DNA of 64,000 nucleotides from Lunularia cruciata (taxonomy: Eukaryota > Streptophyta > Marchantiopsida > Lunulariales > Lunulariaceae). Numbering within the stretch: position 1 is the first letter of the stretch; each line of letters begins with the position of its first letter. Of this stretch, positions 60,335 through 64,000 are shown piece after piece. The position numbers and the translations under genes were made by a program. A model generated the notes under the pieces. It was not told the origin of the DNA. It was given only the letters and a program-made list of their open reading frames with translations, and did not search any database. The stretch covers positions 73,350,944-73,414,943 of the forward strand of contig OX419755.1 in the NCBI GenBank assembly GCA_948567375.1. Direction: 5' to 3'.

Positions 60335-63300
60335 GTTAGCTGCTTTCTTCACTCTGCAATTCTATTGTTTGCAAATAAGCTTGAAAAGACGTACATAAGA
60401 ACATCTTTCAAATTTGGGTTCCTCGGGGTTCCTCATAACCACGCTAAATGTAATGGGCTGCAGTGGTGTCTTGGTCTTAGTAGAAAAAGGTCTTTGAATT
60501 GCCAAAGTTATTCTTTTTTCTTGTCGAGAGATTCATCCCATCAATAAGCATGTTGAGATGGAGGCTACCCTAGTTTTAACATAATACGCATTCCGCTTGA
60601 ACCCTATGACGAAATTACGAGCGCACTCCCTGAATTTCTCTTGTGCGTCTGGAGAATTTGATTTTAATAAGATGTCTGTTTGTCGCTGATTATGTTTCTT
60701 CTTCAGCACTCATAATCGGATTGTCTCTTTCCAATAGTGAAGTTGACTCTGTTGCTTCATTAGAGGTGCAACTACAGTGTAAACAGAATTGTGAACAACT
60801 TCTCACTCATCTCTACTAAGAAACAGGAAGCAAGTCCTATATTACTATCGTGCGATTAGAGTTCACGCGACATTGTGTAGGTGGTGGCTAAATATGCCCA
60901 TCGAGTTAATAGTCAGTCCAAAGACAGCTGATAATATAACCGAATGTCCCAGCAGTTTTAACATTGGTTTGGATTGGTAGGTACCAAATTCGTTGTTGTA
61001 CAGTATGTGTTTTTAGACTTTCAGACGTCACTTAGACTGATAGAGAACGAGGTAGGCAGTGACACAGCAGCTCCGGATCTCCAATCAAAGTGGCTGAATG
61101 GCGGGTATAGCAGACCTTATCGGCTTCACTAGGTTGTATGACGTTTTTCTTCTGCTTAGTGTAGTCCATATCGTCGGGGGTTCAACTTATGTCGTTATTG
61201 ACGATCTTTACTGGGTTACCGTCACATGGATATGGAACCGGGTTGTTTACAACGGGTTCTGTATTACAGAACACAACAGTACAACAGGTTCTATATTACA
61301 GAACACAACAGTACAACAGGTTTCGAAGTCAAACCATTCTATACTTCTTTTATTGTATTCCGTAAATTACGGAAATTAGTGTTTCCTGCACGGGACCACA
61401 TGTTATTTGGCCCACTCCCTCGAACCACCTCACACATGATCTCTCTCAATCTCTGGAACTCCTCTACTGCTATTTCTTGGCTATTCCTACTCTTCTCTAT
61501 TGTTATTCTGTTTGTTTGTCATTCCCACAGTACTGATCGATAGTTCTGCAGGTATTGCCAAGGTGCGCCTTGTATCTTTTCTTTGCAAATGCTTCCAGTT
61601 CTGCTTCGTCTATGACCATTATCTTCGCGTTTTTTCACCTTTCCGTCAGGACACTTTTTATTCTTTCTGCCTTACAGCTACTTCTCCAAGGACTGCTGGT
61701 TACAGCACACCTCACTCCGACCATTCCTGAGTGCACTTTTGGAAGCTACCGAGTTTGCCTTGGCACTCATGAGCATTCGAACAGATGGTCAGTACGAAGG
61801 GTACTAGCATTCGCCCAGCTACTTCAGCACTGCGTTGGGCACTGATGAAGTCCTTAGTGCTTTTGTGCAGGCTTACTATGACCGCCTGTCTGCTTCTTTC
61901 TGTGTTCAGTGTTTGAGGACTCATCCGTTCATAGTGCATGCTGCGAAACACATGCTTAGTGCATGTCCACTAAACGTGTTAGTCTCCTAAGCAACTGTGG
62001 GTCCAGCCTTTTAGGTGCTCACACGGACAATTACCCCTTCTGTTGATTGGCTGACACATGGACCCACCTTGCCCTATAGCTCCTCTCCTTCACAGTTCCC
62101 GAGGCCCCTCTAAGCACCCTAGGCACTCCTTCCCGTGTAAACCCTCTCCCCTCCCCTCTCCTCTCCTCTGCTCTGCTTTCTTGGGTCATTGTTCGTTCCT
62201 CCCTAGGTCGTTCCACCTTTGGTGCCTGTTCGTTATGCCTTACTCTCTACTCATACACCCTCAGTTTGACACTCAATCAACTTTGCTCATTTCTGTGATT
62301 TCTGACTCACTCCTCACTGGTTCTTCGTTGATCTCTCTCTTATGTAGTTTCACTACCTTTTTCTTGATTTTGCATCATAAGTAAAATTGCTAGGTTTTAT
62401 TTGCTGGCAATATTAATCGATGTTTTACTTTCAGGCATTTCCAAGGTATGTCTTGAAGCGTCATATTATCCTACTTTCAATTTTGTTTTCTTCCTTCGCT
62501 TGCTGATTATTTTATTTTTTGCTACATTCTGCTCATTCCTATTTCTGCTCTTTTGGTGGAACTTAAGCTCCACTAGTTCCAATCTGTTGCCTTACTGTGT
62601 ATGTTTTTTTATTTTGAGCGGCATGGTTGGAAGCAACCGAGTTTGCCTCAGCACTTCATGAGTTTTCGAGCAGAAACTCAGTACGAGGGGTACTGGCACG
62701 GGTACTGGCACGTGCTCAGCTACTTCGGCACTGCATGAGGCACTGATGAAGTTACATGTGCATTCGTGGAGGTTTTCTATGGCCGCCTTCTGCATCCCTG
62801 TATACCATACTGGTGTTTGGGAGTCCTTCTTGACTTCTGAATTCATATATATATATACTGTATATATTTTCGTTTCCTGACTCAGCTCTTCCCTGACCCG
62901 ATTTATCCTTCCTGTGCTCTGCCTCATCCACCTTCTCCGATCTTCGTTTCCTGACTCAGCTCTTCCCTGACCCGCGATATTTACCGACTATTTCTTGTCT
63001 CTTGCCACCAGTTCATCTCCATCCTTTTCAGCTGTCCGTTTCTTCCTGGAGTCTTTATTTTTCTACTTATGTGGGAGTACTGTCTCCGTTTCTTTGCAGG
63101 CTGCATCTCAACTATGCGAGTTGCTATCTAACGGTTTCCATGTGACAGTTATTTCGGATTTCATTCGATGATGTTTCTCATATAGATATGCTGGTGTTTC
63201 AATATGTTTATTTCGATTATGCCATTGCTTCAGGTTACCTTCGATGCATTCTAACTTCAGGATTTCACTACTCTAGTCTTGCGTGTCGCTGACCTTCCCG

Positions 63301-64000
63301 TGCTACCCTCGGGGTTACGTATTCCTAGTGTTCAGTATCATGTACATATTGTTTATCACTCATTTGCACTTCATGAGTTCTGGATAACCCGTTCCCAAAA
63401 CGGCTTCCGTTCTCGTATACCTATATATACTGGATACTTCACCTTCACCTTCATTCACTTCACCTCTGCTTTTCCCGCTTCAGTTGACTCATCCCCTTCC
63501 CGTGCAGCGCTGAAGTTTTCTTGCTCCACTCTCGTATCACTATCGAACCTCTGCTTGACTCTTTCTCATTATTATGTCCTGGACTTTCTCTCCACTAATG
63601 AATGTTTGTGATTTCAGGGATCCATCAGGTATGTCTAGATTTCTTCCCTCATCTTACTCATGTGGATTCTTTTCTTTCTGGACTGATCCTCATTACACGG
63701 CTAAGACTGCTAAGACTCCATCGCTTAAGTGCATGCCTGCACTTTTGCTTGCCCTTGCTTTCCACACTTCCACCTCTGTTCCTTTTGACATTCCCATTAC
63801 TTTTGAGTGGCACTTTAGGGGAGCAACCGAGTTTGCCTTGGCACTCATGAGTTTTCGAGCAGAAACTCGGTATGAGGGGTACTGACAATTGCTCAGCTAC
63901 TTCGGCACTGCGTGAGGCACTGATGAAGTCGCAGGTGTTTTCGTGAAGGTTTACTATGGCCACCTTCTGCTTCCCCTTTGCTGTTTAGAGTCTCAGGACT
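60335..64000 (+). repeat. VPS50 intron 10 (partial), filled with a diverged intronic repeat family
   Basis: Three direct units are recognisable: about 61550-61960, 62434-62830 and 63616-64000. Each has AACCGAGTTTGCC(T)TGGCACT or a close variant, GAAACTCGGTA(C/T)GAGGGGTACT, GCTCAGCTACTT(C)GGCACTGC and GGCACTGATGAAGT in the same order. Between them, near 63390 and 60055/63217, lie modules shared with NHX intron 13 (AACGGCTTCCGT) or repeated locally (TTGCTTCAGGTTAC). ORFs on either strand follow the repeats and are not conserved genes in their own right. Confidence 0.75.
61241..61322. repeat. Short tandem repeat, unit 32 bp, and copy of 58935-58965
   Basis: TTCT(G/A)TATTACAGAACACAA followed by CAGTACAACAGG occurs twice in tandem. 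The preceding GGGTTGTTTACAACGGGTTC also occurs in VPS50 intron 7 near 58932. Confidence 0.88.

Noticed and set aside
61712-63963. Three minus-strand ORFs with a shared peptide (SAEVAE, FCSKTHE)
   Set aside because: The shared peptide reflects the DNA repeat in VPS50 intron 10. Frames are short and not maintained across copies.

Overview
This is nuclear DNA of a land plant. Two multi-exon protein genes can be rebuilt exon by exon. Both match plant orthologues, but they diverge enough from angiosperm copies, and have introns large enough, that a bryophyte, lycophyte, fern or another non-angiosperm lineage seems more likely than a flowering plant. That lineage guess is inference. There are no bacterial-type operons, no CRISPR array and no tRNA or rRNA gene that I can see.

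Layout. (1) 1-5700 is AT-rich decayed transposon DNA with a PIF/Harbinger-like transposase relic near 1020-1660. (2) 5700-22900 is a more GC-balanced gene island. It holds a complete 22-exon endosomal Na+(K+)/H+ antiporter gene of the NHX5/NHX6 type (CDS 6814-20755, 615 codons). Its 7.45-kb intron 13 carries an antisense Ty1/Copia element (11261-16589) flanked by a 5-bp duplication, AATTA. (3) 22900-52900 is about 30 kb of nested, badly decayed Ty3/Gypsy elements in both orientations. It includes solo-LTR-like pieces, two tandemly related minus-strand Gypsy copies, one plus-strand Gypsy copy, and three copies of an unrecognised ORF with a coiled-coil tail, two of them forming a large inverted pair. 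(4) 52900-56286 is intergenic DNA leading into (5) a second gene island, 56287 to beyond the window end. It holds the first ten exons of syndetin/VPS50 (338 codons seen). Intron 10 of that gene is filled with a diverged repeat family that also occurs in NHX intron 13.

How the genes relate. NHX5/6-type antiporters set pH and K+ in Golgi, trans-Golgi network and endosomes. VPS50 is the subunit that distinguishes the EARP endosome-recycling tether from GARP. The two neighbours therefore act in the same compartment, though nothing here shows coregulation.

The most notable observations are three U12-type (minor spliceosome) introns in the one NHX gene, two of them AT-AC; a Copia primer-binding site that matches the anticodon arm of initiator tRNA-Met up to nucleotide 39 (half-tRNA priming) and contains an in-frame gag ATG; the unknown coiled-coil ORF family; and intronic repeats that each carry an 11-nt AG|N11|GT micro-exon-like module.
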